DNA of 64,000 nucleotides from Pseudomonas neustonica (GCF_003797945.1 NZ_RKKU01000003.1:1-64000), one strand, 5' to 3'; shown: positions 30,944-40,767, numbered from the stretch's first letter. Numbers and translations are program-made. Notes: generated by a model from the sequence alone, not told the origin.

Positions 30944-31734
30944 GTGTGCCGACCATTCTGCAAAATATTGTTGCCCGCAAGCATGAAGAGGTAGCCGAGC
31001 GCAGCGCGCGCGTTGCTATCCAGACGCTGGAGCAGATGGCCTCAGCGGCTTCAGCGACACGCGGTTTTGCTGCCGCCCTGCAGAGCCGCGCCAAGGCGCG
31101 TAAGCCGGCGGTCATCGCAGAAATAAAAAAAGCGTCGCCAAGTAAAGGCGTGCTACGTGAGCATTTTGATCCGGCTGCGATCGCACTTAGCTATGCCGAG
31201 GGTGGTGCGGCCTGTCTATCAGTGCTGACGGATGTCGATTTCTTTCAGGGGCATGACGATTATCTGCAGCAGGCACGCAACGCCTGCGCCTTGCCGGTGA
31301 TCCGCAAGGATTTCATTGTCGACCCTTATCAAGTGGTTGAAGCGCGCGCTCTGGGTGCCGACTGCATCTTGCTGATTGCCGCTTGTCTGGATGACGCGCA
31401 GATGGGCGAGCTGGCGGCAACGGCAAAAGAGCAGGGGCTGGATGTGCTGGTTGAAGTACATGATGCCGCTGAGCTTGAGCGTGGGCTTGTGCTGGAAACC
31501 CCCTTGATCGGTATCAATAACCGTAACCTGCATACCTTTGAAGTGACCCTGGATACGACTCTGGAGCTATTACCGCAAATTCCCAAGGGTAAGACCCTGG
31601 TGACTGAAAGCGGCATACTTCATCGCACCGATGTTGAGCTAATGCTGGCCCATGAGGTTTATAGTTTTCTAGTGGGTGAGGCGTTCATGCGTGCTAGTGA
31701 TCCGGGGCATGAGCTGAAAAGACTCTTTTTCTAG
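30940..31734 (+). CDS. trpC: indole-3-glycerol phosphate synthase TrpC
   Basis: Cyclises CdRP to indole-3-glycerol phosphate. 264-aa TIM barrel, monofunctional (no TrpF fusion). Motifs: [52 protein letters not shown] and LVTESGI. Coupled to trpD by ATGA. It is the last gene of trpE-G-D-C and is followed by a strong terminator. Confidence 0.97.
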   Translation: MSVPTILQNIVARKHEEVAERSARVAIQTLEQMASAASATRGFAAALQSRAKARKPAVIAEIKKASPSKGVLREHFDPAAIALSYAEGGAACLSVLTDVDFFQGHDDYLQQARNACALPVIRKDFIVDPYQVVEARALGADCILLIAACLDDAQMGELAATAKEQGLDVLVEVHDAAELERGLVLETPLIGINNRNLHTFEVTLDTTLELLPQIPKGKTLVTESGILHRTDVELMLAHEVYSFLVGEAFMRASDPGHELKRLFF

Positions 31735-31748
31735 TTAATTGCAGGTTT

Positions 31749-31785
31749 AAAAACCTCCCCTCGTTAAGCGTCGGGAGGTTTTTTA
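31749..31785 (+). terminator. rho-independent terminator after trpC
   Basis: AAAAACCTCCC (31749-31759) pairs with GGGAGGTTTTT (31773-31783) across a 13-nt loop, ending in a T run. It is an 11-bp stem 15 bp past the trpC stop and, being A/T flanked on both sides, could also act on the other strand. Confidence 0.92.
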
Positions 31786-31886
31786 TGGCTGAAACATTAG
31801 GAAACTTGATGTTTTAGAACCAAATATTGCGCTTTATGTCTTAATCGCTCGATGGGATCATAAGCACCAATTGAATGGAGCACGAC

Positions 31887-32456
31887 ATGTCCTTGCGAAA
31901 CACAGCCCAACGGTACGGTTTGATCAGCGTTGTTTTGCATTGGCTCATGGCATTGGGTGTGATCGGGCTTTTCTCGTTGGGGCTGTGGATGACGGATCTT
32001 GGCTACTACAGTCCGTATTACACCAGCGCGCCCTTTTGGCACAAAAGCATAGGTCTGGTCTTGGCGGTCTTGCTGGTGCTGCGTCTCGTTTGGCGCTTGG
32101 CTAATCCCAAGCCTGATCCCCTTGCCGGTCATCGGGGCTGGGAGATCAGTTTGTCGGCTCTGGTGCACCTTCTGCTTTACTTACTGCTCGGTATTATCGT
32201 GCTGAGCGGTTATCTGATTTCGACTGCAAAGGGCCAGGGCATTAGTCTGTTCGGCTGGCTTGAAGTGCCAGCGCTGGTCACCAACCTGCCCGATCAGGCC
32301 GACCGCGCTGGCGCTGTGCACTACTGGTTGGCAGTCAGCGTAATTGGTTTGGCGGCCCTGCACGCTTTGGGCGCACTAAAGCATCACCTGCTGGATCGGG
32401 ATGACACATTGCGCCGTATGCTTGGTATGCGGCTTAAACAAGGCAAGGAGAGTTAG
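31887..32456 (+). CDS. cytochrome b561 family protein
   Basis: 189 aa with four transmembrane helices, the bacterial CybB family. Probable haem-b ligand histidines sit in [34 protein letters not shown] and [11 protein letters not shown]. Family members move electrons from the quinone pool (CybB oxidises superoxide in E. coli). The start at 31887 has GGAG 7 nt upstream; an ATG four codons earlier overlaps that ribosome site. It ends 1 bp before yceI, and cytochrome b561-YceI pairing is frequent, so the two probably act together at the periplasmic face. Confidence 0.92.
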   Translation: MSLRNTAQRYGLISVVLHWLMALGVIGLFSLGLWMTDLGYYSPYYTSAPFWHKSIGLVLAVLLVLRLVWRLANPKPDPLAGHRGWEISLSALVHLLLYLLLGIIVLSGYLISTAKGQGISLFGWLEVPALVTNLPDQADRAGAVHYWLAVSVIGLAALHALGALKHHLLDRDDTLRRMLGMRLKQGKES

Positions 32457-32457
32457 C

Positions 32458-33033
32458 ATGAAAAAGACATTTGCGGGATTGGCACTGGGTAGCTTGATGG
32501 CGCTGTCGGGTGCGTTGCAGGCGGCCGACTACGTGATTGATAAAGAGGGGCAGCATGCCTCCATCAATTTCAAGATCAGCCACCTGGGCTATAGCTTTGT
32601 ATACGGTCGCTTCAATGACTTCAGCGGTAACTTCAGCTGGGACGCAGACAAGCCCGAGAGCAGCGCTGTTAATGTCAGCATCAACACTGACAGCGTTGAC
32701 TCGAATCACGCCGAGCGCGACAAGCATTTGCGTAGCGATGATTTCCTGAATGTTGCCGAGCATCCTACCGCGACCTTCGAGTCCACTGGGGTTGAGATGA
32801 CGGGCGACGATACCGCCAACGTCACCGGCAACCTTACGCTCAATGGCGTAACCAAGCCGGTGGTACTGGATGCCAAGTTTATTGGCGAAGGTGATGATCC
32901 ATGGGGCGGCTATCGCGCTGGTTTCTCTGGCACCACGACGCTGACCTTGAAGGACTTTGATATCTCTCGCGATCTGGGTCCGGCAGCGCAAGATGTTGAG
33001 TTGATCATCACTGTTGAGGGCGTGCGTCAGTAA
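32458..33033 (+). CDS. yceI: YceI family periplasmic protein
   Basis: 191 aa with a signal peptide cleaved after LQAA. The lipocalin-like YceI fold is recognised by [28 protein letters not shown] (split), [33 protein letters not shown] spacing and [16 protein letters not shown]. These proteins bind polyisoprenoids such as ubiquinone-8 in the barrel, which fits cotranscription with the cytochrome b561 just upstream. AGGAGAG lies 8 nt before the start, and a strong terminator follows. Confidence 0.94.
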   Translation: MKKTFAGLALGSLMALSGALQAADYVIDKEGQHASINFKISHLGYSFVYGRFNDFSGNFSWDADKPESSAVNVSINTDSVDSNHAERDKHLRSDDFLNVAEHPTATFESTGVEMTGDDTANVTGNLTLNGVTKPVVLDAKFIGEGDDPWGGYRAGFSGTTTLTLKDFDISRDLGPAAQDVELIITVEGVRQ

Positions 33034-33062
33034 GCGCATCCGCTCGATAGAAAGTTGTGCTC

Positions 33063-33089
33063 AGGGTCTCTTCGGAGGCCCTTTTTTTT
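33063..33089 (+). terminator. rho-independent terminator after yceI
   Basis: AGGGTCTC, loop TTCG, GAGGCCCT, then eight T. It is an 8-bp stem with one G-T pair and a stable UUCG tetraloop, 30 bp past the yceI stop. Confidence 0.92.
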
Positions 33090-33136
33090 GAGCGAAATCC
33101 GCGCTGGGATACTGCGCCCTATGCGGGCTTATCCTT

Positions 33137-34039
33137 TCATTCTGTCTGGGCACGGTAGCGCTCAGCTTCTGCTGTCAGCCACGTGGCAAAGGCCATTAGT
33201 GCGGCAGACTCTGCTTTACGCTCAGGTATCACCAGAAAGTAACTGTTGGTGCTGTCGAAGCTCTGAGGGCAGGGGCTGATAAGCCGGCCGTCGGCTAGCT
33301 CCTGGCGGATCAGAAAGGGCGGTATCAGCGCAACGCCCATGCCATGCATGGCGGCCTGGGCGAGCATTGAAAACAGTTCCAGTCGCGTGCCGTTCAGGTC
33401 ATGTTCTACGCGCATGTCGAGCGCAGCAAACCATTGTCGCCAGGCATACGGTCGGGTGGTCTGTTGCAACAACGGCAGGCTGGCAATCTGCTCGGCACTT
33501 AGTTGCTGTGCTGGCGCAATCAGCCCCGGGCTGCAGACGGGTATCGGCGATTCCTTCATCAAAAAGTGCGTTTGGGTACCTGACCATTCACCGTCGCCAA
33601 AGTAGATGGCCGCGTCGAACTCGGTATCGGCAAATAGAAACGGGCGCGTGCGGTTGGTCAGGTTGATGGTGATTTGCGGATGTTGTTTGAGAAAGTCGCC
33701 GAGGCGCGGCAGTAGCCACTGCGTGCCGAAGGTTGGCACCAGCGCCAGTTCCAGTGTGGCTGTGCCCTGATTACCCATCACCGAGAGCGTGTCGCGCTCG
33801 ACCGCATCCAGTCGGCTGGCGATGCGTCGGCTATAGGTCTGGCCAGCATCGGTCAGCTTGACCCCGCGACGGGTGCGACGAAACAGTTGGATATCAAGAA
33901 ACTCTTCCAGGTTCGCGATCTGCCGACACACCGCGCTCTGAGTCAGCGACAGTTCCTCTGCCGCCTTGGTGAAGCTCTCGTGGCGGGCAGAGGATTCAAA
34001 GCAGATTAGCGCCTGAGTCGGCGGAATTTTGCGGCGCAT
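33137..34039 (-). CDS. gcdR: LysR-family regulator, probable GcdR
   Basis: 300 aa of the GcvA-like branch of LysR. The N-terminal winged HTH reads ESFTKAAEELSLTQSAVCRQIANLEE (split here at Leu), and the co-inducer domain starts near residue 95. AAGGAG precedes the start. It is divergent from gcdH-gcdG, and in Pseudomonas the LysR gene in this place is GcdR, an activator that uses glutarate to switch on glutaryl-CoA dehydrogenase. Identity as GcdR rests on that context. Confidence 0.88.
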   Translation of the reverse strand: MRRKIPPTQALICFESSARHESFTKAAEELSLTQSAVCRQIANLEEFLDIQLFRRTRRGVKLTDAGQTYSRRIASRLDAVERDTLSVMGNQGTATLELALVPTFGTQWLLPRLGDFLKQHPQITINLTNRTRPFLFADTEFDAAIYFGDGEWSGTQTHFLMKESPIPVCSPGLIAPAQQLSAEQIASLPLLQQTTRPYAWRQWFAALDMRVEHDLNGTRLELFSMLAQAAMHGMGVALIPPFLIRQELADGRLISPCPQSFDSTNSYFLVIPERKAESAALMAFATWLTAEAERYRAQTE

Positions 34040-34055
34040 TGGGGCTCCTTCTGAG

Positions 34056-34193
34056 CAGCTATAAGCTTGAAGCTGAAGGCTGGAAGTCCACCTCTTGCGG
34101 AGGTTGTCGGCTGCGAGGTTAGGCTATGCTCAGTAAAAGTAGCTACTCACGCAGTTCTCAAGCTTCCAGCCTTCAGCTCCAAGCTTCCAGCTG
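34056..34193. repeat. AGCTT-type intergenic repeat island 3 (gcdR-gcdH)
   Basis: Two 31-nt arms, 34056-34086 and 34163-34193, are inverted copies with only three mismatches (left arm begins CAGCTATAAGCTTGAAGC). Between them lie a small stem CCTC-TTGC-GGAG and 76 bp of unique sequence. It sits in the shared promoter region of gcdR and gcdH. This is the cleanest example of the inverted-arm structure of this family. Confidence 0.8.
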
Positions 34194-34330
34194 TGTTTTT
34201 TCGGAGTTCCAATTTAGCACAAATACCTGCGCAAAATACGCTTGTTAGCCCGTTCCCCTGTGCGTACAGTTATTGTCATCTAATGCTCCCGCAGGGGGCT
34301 TTGTACCAACATCTGACTACCGGAGTGCTC

Positions 34331-35515
34331 ATGGCCGCATCCAAAGCAAGTTTCAATTGGGAAGATCCGTTGTTGCTGGACCAGCAGTTGACTGAAGAAG
34401 AGCGCATGGTGCGTGACAGCGCACGTCAGTACTGCCAGGACAAGTTGATGCCACGGGTGCTCAACTCCTTCCGCAACGAGCAGACCGATGTCGAGATCTT
34501 CCGTGAGATGGGTGAGCTGGGCCTGCTGGGCGCGACCATTCCGGAGGAGTACGGCGGAAGCGGCCTGAACTACGTTTGTTACGGCCTGATCGCCCGCGAA
34601 GTGGAGCGTGTGGATTCCGGTTACCGCTCAATGATGAGCGTGCAGTCTTCTCTGGTGATGGTGCCGATCAACGAATTTGGTAGTGAAGAGCAGAAGCAGA
34701 AGTACCTGCCCAAGCTGGCCTCTGGCGAGTTTATCGGCTGCTTTGGTCTGACTGAGCCAAACCATGGTTCCGATCCGGGCTCCATGATCACCCGTGCGCG
34801 CTCAACTGAAGGCGGTTACCTGCTGAAAGGCGCCAAGATGTGGATCACCAACAGCCCCATCGCCGACGTCTTTGTGGTCTGGGCTAAAACCGACGACGAC
34901 GTGATTCGTGGCTTCATCCTGGAAAAAGGCTGGAAAGGCCTGAGCGCTCCGGCGATCAAGGGCAAGGTTGGCCTGCGTACCTCTATCACCGGCGAAATCG
35001 TGATGGAAGATGTATTCGTACCAGAAGAGAACATGCTGCCACACGTTACCGGTCTGAAAGGTCCGTTCACCTGCCTGAACTCAGCCCGTTACGGTATTTC
35101 CTGGGGCGCTCTGGGCGCTGCCGAGTTCTGCTGGCACACCGCCCGCCAGTACACCATGGATCGTCTGCAGTTTGGCCGTCCGCTGGCGCAAACCCAGCTG
35201 GTACAGAAGAAGCTGGCTGATATGCAGACCGAAATCACGCTGGCGCTGCAAGGCTGCCTGCGCCTGGGCCGCATGAAAGACGAAGGTACTGCTGCAGTAG
35301 AGATTACCTCGATCATGAAGCGTAACTCCTGCGGCAAGTCGCTGGACATCGCCCGCGTTGCCCGCGACATGCTCGGTGGTAACGGTATCTCCGATGAGTA
35401 CGGTGTGATTCGCCACGTGGTTAACCTGGAAGTGGTCAACACCTACGAAGGTACCCACGACGTGCACGCGCTGATTCTGGGTCGCGCGCAGACCGGCCTT
35501 CAGGCGTTTTTCTAA
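34331..35515 (+). CDS. gcdH: glutaryl-CoA dehydrogenase GcdH
   Basis: FAD enzyme that oxidises and decarboxylates glutaryl-CoA to crotonyl-CoA in lysine, 5-aminovalerate and glutarate breakdown. 394 aa from [20 protein letters not shown], with GGAG 6 nt upstream; 88 upstream codons of open frame lie in the repeat island and are not family sequence. Acyl-CoA dehydrogenase motifs: [33 protein letters not shown] and, near the end, [19 protein letters not shown], which contains the catalytic Glu. Confidence 0.96.
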   Translation: MAASKASFNWEDPLLLDQQLTEEERMVRDSARQYCQDKLMPRVLNSFRNEQTDVEIFREMGELGLLGATIPEEYGGSGLNYVCYGLIAREVERVDSGYRSMMSVQSSLVMVPINEFGSEEQKQKYLPKLASGEFIGCFGLTEPNHGSDPGSMITRARSTEGGYLLKGAKMWITNSPIADVFVVWAKTDDDVIRGFILEKGWKGLSAPAIKGKVGLRTSITGEIVMEDVFVPEENMLPHVTGLKGPFTCLNSARYGISWGALGAAEFCWHTARQYTMDRLQFGRPLAQTQLVQKKLADMQTEITLALQGCLRLGRMKDEGTAAVEITSIMKRNSCGKSLDIARVARDMLGGNGISDEYGVIRHVVNLEVVNTYEGTHDVHALILGRAQTGLQAFF

Positions 35516-35524
35516 CGCCGTACG

Positions 35525-35670
35525 GCAGCAGCTACAAGCTACAAGCGGCAAGTTGGCCTGAGTAGGGCCTGCTTGCTGCGTTAGTACTGCAAGCTTAGAG
35601 CTGCCTCCTTCGAATTCACCTTAAAACTGCACGGCTAGCTTGGCGCTTGAAGCTTGCCGCTTGGAGCTGT
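35525..35670. repeat. AGCTT-type intergenic repeat island 4 (gcdH-gcdG)
   Basis: The left arm GCAGCTACAAGCTACAAGCG-GCAAG (from 35527) and the right arm CTTGAAGCTTGCCGCTTGGAGCTG (35646-35669) are inverted copies; a small stem GGCC-TGAGTA-GGGCC follows the left arm. The right arm ends only 5 bp before the gcdG start, and its GGAG (35663-35666) is the only Shine-Dalgarno for gcdG. Confidence 0.7.
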
Positions 35671-35674
35671 CTCT

Positions 35675-36877
35675 ATGGGTGCACTTACCGGTCTTAAAGT
35701 GCTCGATCTTTCCCGCGTATTAGCCGGCCCTTGGGCTGGCCAGATGCTGGCTGATCTGGGGGCAGATGTGGTTAAGGTCGAGCGGCCTGAGGTGGGTGAT
35801 GACACCCGTGCCTGGGGGCCGCCTTATCTGCGTGACGCCGATGGCCGCGACACCTCGGAAGCAGCCTATTTCTTGTCCGCCAACCGTAACAAGCGCTCCA
35901 TTACCATCGACTTTACCCAGGCCGAAGGTCAGCAGCAGGTGCGTGAATTGGTGGCCGAGGCGGATGTACTGATCGAGAACTTCAAGGTCGGCGGCTTGGC
36001 GGCTTACGGGCTGGATTACGTCAGTCTGCAGCAACTCAATCCGCGTCTGATCTACTGTTCGATTACCGGTTTTGGTCAGACTGGGCCGTACGCCAAGCGA
36101 GCAGGCTATGACTTTATGATTCAGGCCATGGGTGGCCTTATGAGTGTGACGGGCAAAGCTGCCGGAGAAGAGGGCGCAGGGCCGGTCAAGGTCGGTGTGG
36201 CGCTAACCGATATTCTCACCGGTTTGTATGCCAGTAACGCGGTATTGGCCGCGCTGGCCGAGCGAGAGCGCAGCGGTCAGGGGCAATATATCGATCTGGC
36301 GTTGCTGGACGTGCAGGTGGCCTGCCTGGGTAACCAGGCACTTAACTACCTGACCACCGGCGTGCCACCCCAGCGGCTGGGTAACGCGCATCCCAACATC
36401 GTGCCTTATCAGGATTTTCCGACGGCCGATGGCGATTTCATTCTTACCGTGGGTAACGACGGGCAGTTCCGACGCTTCTGTGATGTGGCGGGACATCGCG
36501 AATGGGCCAGCGATGCGCGTTTCGCCAGCAATGCACAGCGCGTCGCGCACCGCGCCGAGCTTATTCCGTTGATCCGTCAGGCCACCGTATTTCGCACTAC
36601 CGCCGAGTGGATTATTGCGCTGGAGCGAGCCGGTGTGCCTTGCGGGCCAATCAACGATCTGGCGCAGGTGTTTGCCGATGAGCAGATCAAGGCGCGCGGC
36701 GTGCAGATAACTCTGCCGCACGCGCTGTCTGGCGAGGTGGCGCTGGTAGCCAACCCGATACGCTTGTCGCGTACGCCAGTGGAGTATCGCACTGCGCCGC
36801 CGATGTTAGGCGAGCATAGCGCCGAGGTGCTGGCAGACTGGCTGGAAAATCAGAAAAAAGCTGATCCTAGCGCGTAG
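35675..36877 (+). CDS. gcdG: CaiB/BaiF-type CoA-transferase GcdG (glutarate CoA-transferase)
   Basis: Class III CoA transferase expected to load glutarate with CoA for GcdH. 400 aa from MGALTGLKVLDLSRVLAGPW. Family signatures: AGPWAGQMLADLGADVVKVE, NRNKRSITIDF, and the catalytic Asp in KRAGYDFMIQAMGG. It follows gcdH and is regulated with it. The start is fixed by GGAG inside the repeat island; a TTG seven codons earlier would fall within that repeat. The last 11 bp overlap the 3' end of lldR. Confidence 0.93.
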   Translation: MGALTGLKVLDLSRVLAGPWAGQMLADLGADVVKVERPEVGDDTRAWGPPYLRDADGRDTSEAAYFLSANRNKRSITIDFTQAEGQQQVRELVAEADVLIENFKVGGLAAYGLDYVSLQQLNPRLIYCSITGFGQTGPYAKRAGYDFMIQAMGGLMSVTGKAAGEEGAGPVKVGVALTDILTGLYASNAVLAALAERERSGQGQYIDLALLDVQVACLGNQALNYLTTGVPPQRLGNAHPNIVPYQDFPTADGDFILTVGNDGQFRRFCDVAGHREWASDARFASNAQRVAHRAELIPLIRQATVFRTTAEWIIALERAGVPCGPINDLAQVFADEQIKARGVQITLPHALSGEVALVANPIRLSRTPVEYRTAPPMLGEHSAEVLADWLENQKKADPSA

Positions 36878-37643
36878 GCGAGCGCTCGCGACGCTGCGCT
36901 CGCGCCATTCTTCGATTTTCTTCCTGGCTTTGCGCCAATACGTCCTGCACGTAGCTGATGTGCTCGCTGGCAATCTTGCGGGCATCTTCTGCGCGTCCCT
37001 GCATGATCGCAGCAAACAATGCCTGATGTTGTTCAACCAGCATCAGCCGCGTCTCGCTGCGCAGCGCGTACATGCCGCCGATATTGGTTACTACATTGCG
37101 TTTGAGCAGGTCGAACAGTCCGCGGATGGTATGCAGTAGCACCATGTTGTGACTGGCCTCGGCAATCGCCAGGTGGAAGCGCGCGTCTGCTGCGCCTTCC
37201 TCGGCGCGTGTTGCCTTTCCTTCCTTGGCGTAGCAGCGCTGTAATTCATCGAACGCGGTCTGCAAGTGCTGGCGGTCTACCTCGGTAGCACGTAGAGCGG
37301 CGTAATAGGCGCAGTCGGCTTCCAGCGTATGACGAAATTCCAGTAAGTCGCGTTGCGCTTCCGGACGCCCCTCCAGCAGGCCCAGCAGCGGGTCGCTAAA
37401 ACTGGAGCCCAGTGTTTCGCTTACATAATTGCCGCCACCCTGACGACTGATCAGCAAACCTTTGGCGACCAGCTTTTGCACTGCCTCGCGCAATGACGGC
37501 CGTGACACGCCGAACTGCTCTGCCAGCGCGCGCTCGGGCGGCAAGCGTTCACCAGGCTGCAGCGTGCCCTCCAGAATCATGGTTTCCAGCTGTTCGACGA
37601 TGTTGTCGGACAACCTCCTTTGGCGGATGTGTCCTACTTCCAT
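36867..37643 (-). CDS. lldR: GntR/FadR-family lactate-responsive regulator LldR
   Basis: 258 aa from MEVGHIRQRRLSDNIVEQLE, with AAAGGA upstream; 29 upstream codons of open frame cover the operator region. The winged HTH has LPPERALAEQFGVSRPSLREAVQKL and the C-terminal FCD domain holds metal/ligand residues (FRHTLEADCAYYAA, ADARFHLAIAEASHN). LldR represses lactate genes until L- or D-lactate binds. It is divergent from lldP, with two predicted operators between them, one at its own start, so it is probably autoregulated. Confidence 0.94.
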   Translation of the reverse strand: MEVGHIRQRRLSDNIVEQLETMILEGTLQPGERLPPERALAEQFGVSRPSLREAVQKLVAKGLLISRQGGGNYVSETLGSSFSDPLLGLLEGRPEAQRDLLEFRHTLEADCAYYAALRATEVDRQHLQTAFDELQRCYAKEGKATRAEEGAADARFHLAIAEASHNMVLLHTIRGLFDLLKRNVVTNIGGMYALRSETRLMLVEQHQALFAAIMQGRAEDARKIASEHISYVQDVLAQSQEENRRMARAQRRERSPTR

Positions 37644-37654
37644 TGCTATTCCTT

Positions 37655-37667
37655 TTGGTCTTACCAA
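37655..37667. promoter_or_regulatory. LldR-type operator near the lldR start
   Basis: TTGGTCTTACCAA fits the FadR-subfamily consensus TnGTnnnACnA and lies 12-24 bp upstream of the lldR start codon. Its centre is 141 bp from the second site, a spacing that would allow looping as described for the two operators of E. coli lldPRD. Confidence 0.7.
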
Positions 37668-37793
37668 TTTTCGGTCAAGGGTACTCGTGCGCTGACGGCC
37701 GATCAACCGGATGAGGCCTTTGTATACCAAAGTCTACATTGCCAAATTTGACATGAGGTTGCCGCTTTCATACTCTGAGTCGAGTTTTTTGTA

Positions 37794-37810
37794 AATTGGT
37801 ATTACCAATT
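37794..37810. promoter_or_regulatory. LldR-type operator upstream of lldP
   Basis: AATTGGTATTACCAATT is a perfect palindrome (8-bp arms around one T) with the TnGTnnnACnA core, 40 bp before the lldP start. It closely resembles the known E. coli LldR operator wording AATTGG...CCAATT. Repression of lldP-lldD-dld from here is the expected role. Confidence 0.82.
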
Positions 37811-37849
37811 AGCGCGGGTTCCGCTAAAAAACAAGTATAGGAGCGCTTC

Positions 37850-39544
37850 ATGTCATCCGGATTACTGGCCCTATTGGCCTTCACCCCTATTTTGCTGGCC
37901 AGTATTTTGCTGGTCGGGTTGCGCTGGCCAGCCCGGCGCGCCATGCCCCTGGTGTATTTGGTCAGTGCGTTGATTGCGCTCTACGGCTGGGATATGAGTT
38001 TCAACCGAGTAATGGCCTCAACCCTCCAGGGGCTGATTGTTACCCTGGGGCTTTTGTGGATCATCTTTGGCGCCATCCTGCTGCTCAATACGCTTAAACA
38101 CTCCGGTGGCATCGCCGTGATTCGGGCCGGTTTTACCACCATCAGCCCTGATCCGCGGATTCAGGCGATCATCATTGCCTGGTTGTTTGGTTGCTTTATC
38201 GAAGGGGCGTCCGGTTTCGGTACTACGGCCGCTATCGCTGCGCCGCTGCTGGTCGCTATTGGCTTCCCGGCCATGGCTGCGGTGCTGATGGGCATGTTGG
38301 TGCAAAGCACGCCGGTGTCCTTTGGTGCGGTGGGTACACCGATTGTGGTGGGCATTACCACCGGGCTGGATACTGCTGCTATCAGCCAGCAGCTAACGGC
38401 TAATGGCTCCAGCTGGGAGGCCTACCTGCAGCTGATCACCAGTCAGGTCGCCATTATCCATGCCATCGTGGGCACTATCATGCCGCTGATCATGGTCATC
38501 ATGCTGGTGCGTTTCTTCGGCCGTGAGAAGAGCTGGCGTGCGGTGTTTGAAGTGCTGCCTTTTGCCCTCTTTGCAGGTCTGGCGATGACCATTCCCTATG
38601 TGCTCACCGGTATCTGGCTAGGCCCAGAGTTTCCGTCATTGGTTGGTGGTCTGGTCGGACTGGCAGTGGTCACGACGGCTGCGCGTGCAGGCTTTTTGGT
38701 ACCCAAAAATGTCTGGTCGTTTGCTGATCGCAAGGATTGGCCTGCCGAGTGGATAGGCACCATTGAAATGAAGCTCGATGAGCTGACTGCGCGCCCCATG
38801 GGCAGCTTTCGGGCATGGCTACCCTACCTGCTGGTTGGCGTGATTCTGGTGATCAGTCGTGTGTTCCCCGAGGTCACCGCACTGTTCAAATCGATCTCGT
38901 TTGGTGCCAGCGATTTGCTCGGTGAAGTGGGCATTAGCGCAGCCGTGCAGCCACTCTATTTGCCGGGCGGTATTCTGGTGATGGTCGTGCTGATGACCTT
39001 CTTCTTGCACCGTATGCAGCTGCGTGACCTGGGCAATGCGGCCAAGGAGTCGGGTGGTGTATTACTGAGTGCCGGTTTTGTGCTGCTGTTTACTGTGCCT
39101 ATGGTACGTATCCTGATCAATTCCGGCGTTAACGCAGCCGATCTGCCGAGCATGCCCATTGTCATGGCGCGCTATGTAGCAGACAGCGTGGGCGGTATCT
39201 ATCCGCTGTTTGCGCCCGCTATCGGTGCGCTGGGCGCGTTCCTTGCTGGCTCCAATACGGTGTCCAACATGATGTTCAGCCAGTTTCAGTTCGGCGTTGC
39301 CAGCAATCTGGGGCTATCGACTGCCCTGGTGGTCGCAGGCCAGGCCATCGGCGCCGCAGCGGGTAACATGATTGCGATTCACAACGTGGTAGCCGCATCG
39401 GCTACTGTCGGCCTGCTGGGGCGCGAAGGTACTACCCTGCGCCGCACCATCTGGCCAACGCTTTACTATGTGCTGGCTACGGGCCTGATCGCGCTGTTTG
39501 CGGTTTATGTGCTCAACGTCAGCGATCCGCTGCTGGCCAGCTGA
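37850..39544 (+). CDS. lldP: L-lactate permease LldP
   Basis: 564-aa inner-membrane proton/lactate symporter with about 12-14 hydrophobic segments. Family sequence: LLWIIFGAILLLNTLKHSGGIAVIR near residue 65 (split), the conserved GCFIEGASGFGTTAAIAAPLL motif near 120 (split), and near the end GAFLAGSNTVSNMMFSQFQ. It is the first gene of lldP-lldD-dld, divergent from lldR. Confidence 0.97.
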   Translation: MSSGLLALLAFTPILLASILLVGLRWPARRAMPLVYLVSALIALYGWDMSFNRVMASTLQGLIVTLGLLWIIFGAILLLNTLKHSGGIAVIRAGFTTISPDPRIQAIIIAWLFGCFIEGASGFGTTAAIAAPLLVAIGFPAMAAVLMGMLVQSTPVSFGAVGTPIVVGITTGLDTAAISQQLTANGSSWEAYLQLITSQVAIIHAIVGTIMPLIMVIMLVRFFGREKSWRAVFEVLPFALFAGLAMTIPYVLTGIWLGPEFPSLVGGLVGLAVVTTAARAGFLVPKNVWSFADRKDWPAEWIGTIEMKLDELTARPMGSFRAWLPYLLVGVILVISRVFPEVTALFKSISFGASDLLGEVGISAAVQPLYLPGGILVMVVLMTFFLHRMQLRDLGNAAKESGGVLLSAGFVLLFTVPMVRILINSGVNAADLPSMPIVMARYVADSVGGIYPLFAPAIGALGAFLAGSNTVSNMMFSQFQFGVASNLGLSTALVVAGQAIGAAAGNMIAIHNVVAASATVGLLGREGTTLRRTIWPTLYYVLATGLIALFAVYVLNVSDPLLAS

Positions 39545-39559
39545 AGCCAGGTTTGAACG

Positions 39560-39584
39560 CGCCCCGGCCGTGACCGGGGCGTTT
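39560..39584 (+). terminator. GC-rich hairpin between lldP and lldD
   Basis: CGCCCCGG, loop CCGTGA, CCGGGGCG, then TTT. It is a strong 8-bp stem 15 bp after lldP but with only three T, so it more likely attenuates transcription or protects the lldP 3' end than fully stops the operon transcript. Confidence 0.5.
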
Positions 39585-39612
39585 GCCGTATAAGTGAACA
39601 CGGGACACCCAC

Positions 39613-40767
39613 ATGATCATCTCTGCCTCTACCGATTACCGCGCTGCTGCCAAGCGCCGTTTGCCACCTTTCCTGTTCCATTACATTGACGGCGGTGCCT
39701 ACGCTGAACATACGCTCAAGCGCAATGTGGCGGATCTGGCGGATATTGCCCTGCGTCAGCGGGTGCTGAACAACATGTCCGAGTTGAGCCTGGAGACGCA
39801 ATTGTTTAGCGAGACGCTGGCCATGCCGGTCGCGTTGTCACCGGTTGGCTTGACGGGTATGTATGCGCGCCGGGGCGAGGTGCAGGCAGCGCGCGCTGCG
39901 GACGCCAAAGGTATTCCGTTTACCCTGTCTACGGTATCGGTCTGTCCGATTGAAGAGGTCGCCCCGGCCATTAAGCGGCCCATGTGGTTCCAGCTCTATG
40001 TGTTGAAAGACCGTGGCTTTATGAAGAACGCCCTGGAGCGCGCGAAGGCGGCCGGGGTGACCACGCTGGTATTTACCGTGGATATGCCGGTGCCCGGTGC
40101 GCGCTACCGTGATGCACATTCCGGCATGAGTGGCCCGAATGCCGCTATGCGTCGGATGCTGCAGGCCGCAACACATCCGCGTTGGGCGCTGGATGTCGGC
40201 TTGCTGGGCAAGCCGCACGACCTGGGCAACATTTCTGCGTATCGCGGCAACCCGACCGGGCTGGAAGACTATATCGGCTGGCTGGGTAACAATTTTGATC
40301 CCTCTATTTCCTGGAAGGACCTAGAGTGGATTCGCGAGTTCTGGGATGGCCCCATGGTAATCAAGGGTATTCTGGATGCGGCTGATGCGCGTGATGCGGT
40401 GAACTTTGGTGCTGATGGCATTGTGGTCTCCAATCACGGCGGTCGTCAGCTCGATGGCGTGCTATCAAGTGCGCGCGCCTTGCCGCCCATCGCCGATGCG
40501 GTGAAGGGCGAGATCAAAATTCTGGTTGATTCCGGTATTCGCACCGGGCTGGATGTGGTGCGTATGCTGGCGCTGGGGGCTGACTGCACCATGCTGGGCC
40601 GTGCCTTTATCTATGCGCTGGCGGCCGACGGTGAGGCTGGCGTCAGTAATCTTCTGGAGTTGATAGAGAAGGAAATGCGGGTTGCCATGGTGTTGACAGG
40701 GGCCAAGTCGATAGCCGACATCAGCGCCGATCTGTTGGTGCGGGAACTGCAGGAACTGACCAAGTAA
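39613..40767 (+). CDS. lldD: FMN-dependent L-lactate dehydrogenase LldD
   Basis: Oxidises L-lactate to pyruvate and passes electrons to the quinone pool; membrane-associated. 384 aa. Alpha-hydroxy-acid oxidase signatures: [55 protein letters not shown] and the active-site [10 protein letters not shown]. 68 bp after lldP, 12 bp before dld. Confidence 0.97.
   Translation: MIISASTDYRAAAKRRLPPFLFHYIDGGAYAEHTLKRNVADLADIALRQRVLNNMSELSLETQLFSETLAMPVALSPVGLTGMYARRGEVQAARAADAKGIPFTLSTVSVCPIEEVAPAIKRPMWFQLYVLKDRGFMKNALERAKAAGVTTLVFTVDMPVPGARYRDAHSGMSGPNAAMRRMLQAATHPRWALDVGLLGKPHDLGNISAYRGNPTGLEDYIGWLGNNFDPSISWKDLEWIREFWDGPMVIKGILDAADARDAVNFGADGIVVSNHGGRQLDGVLSSARALPPIADAVKGEIKILVDSGIRTGLDVVRMLALGADCTMLGRAFIYALAADGEAGVSNLLELIEKEMRVAMVLTGAKSIADISADLLVRELQELTK

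Noticed and set aside
34067-34330. N-terminal extension of gcdH
   Set aside because: It translates the repeat island; the ATG at 34331 has a proper Shine-Dalgarno and the family N-terminus.
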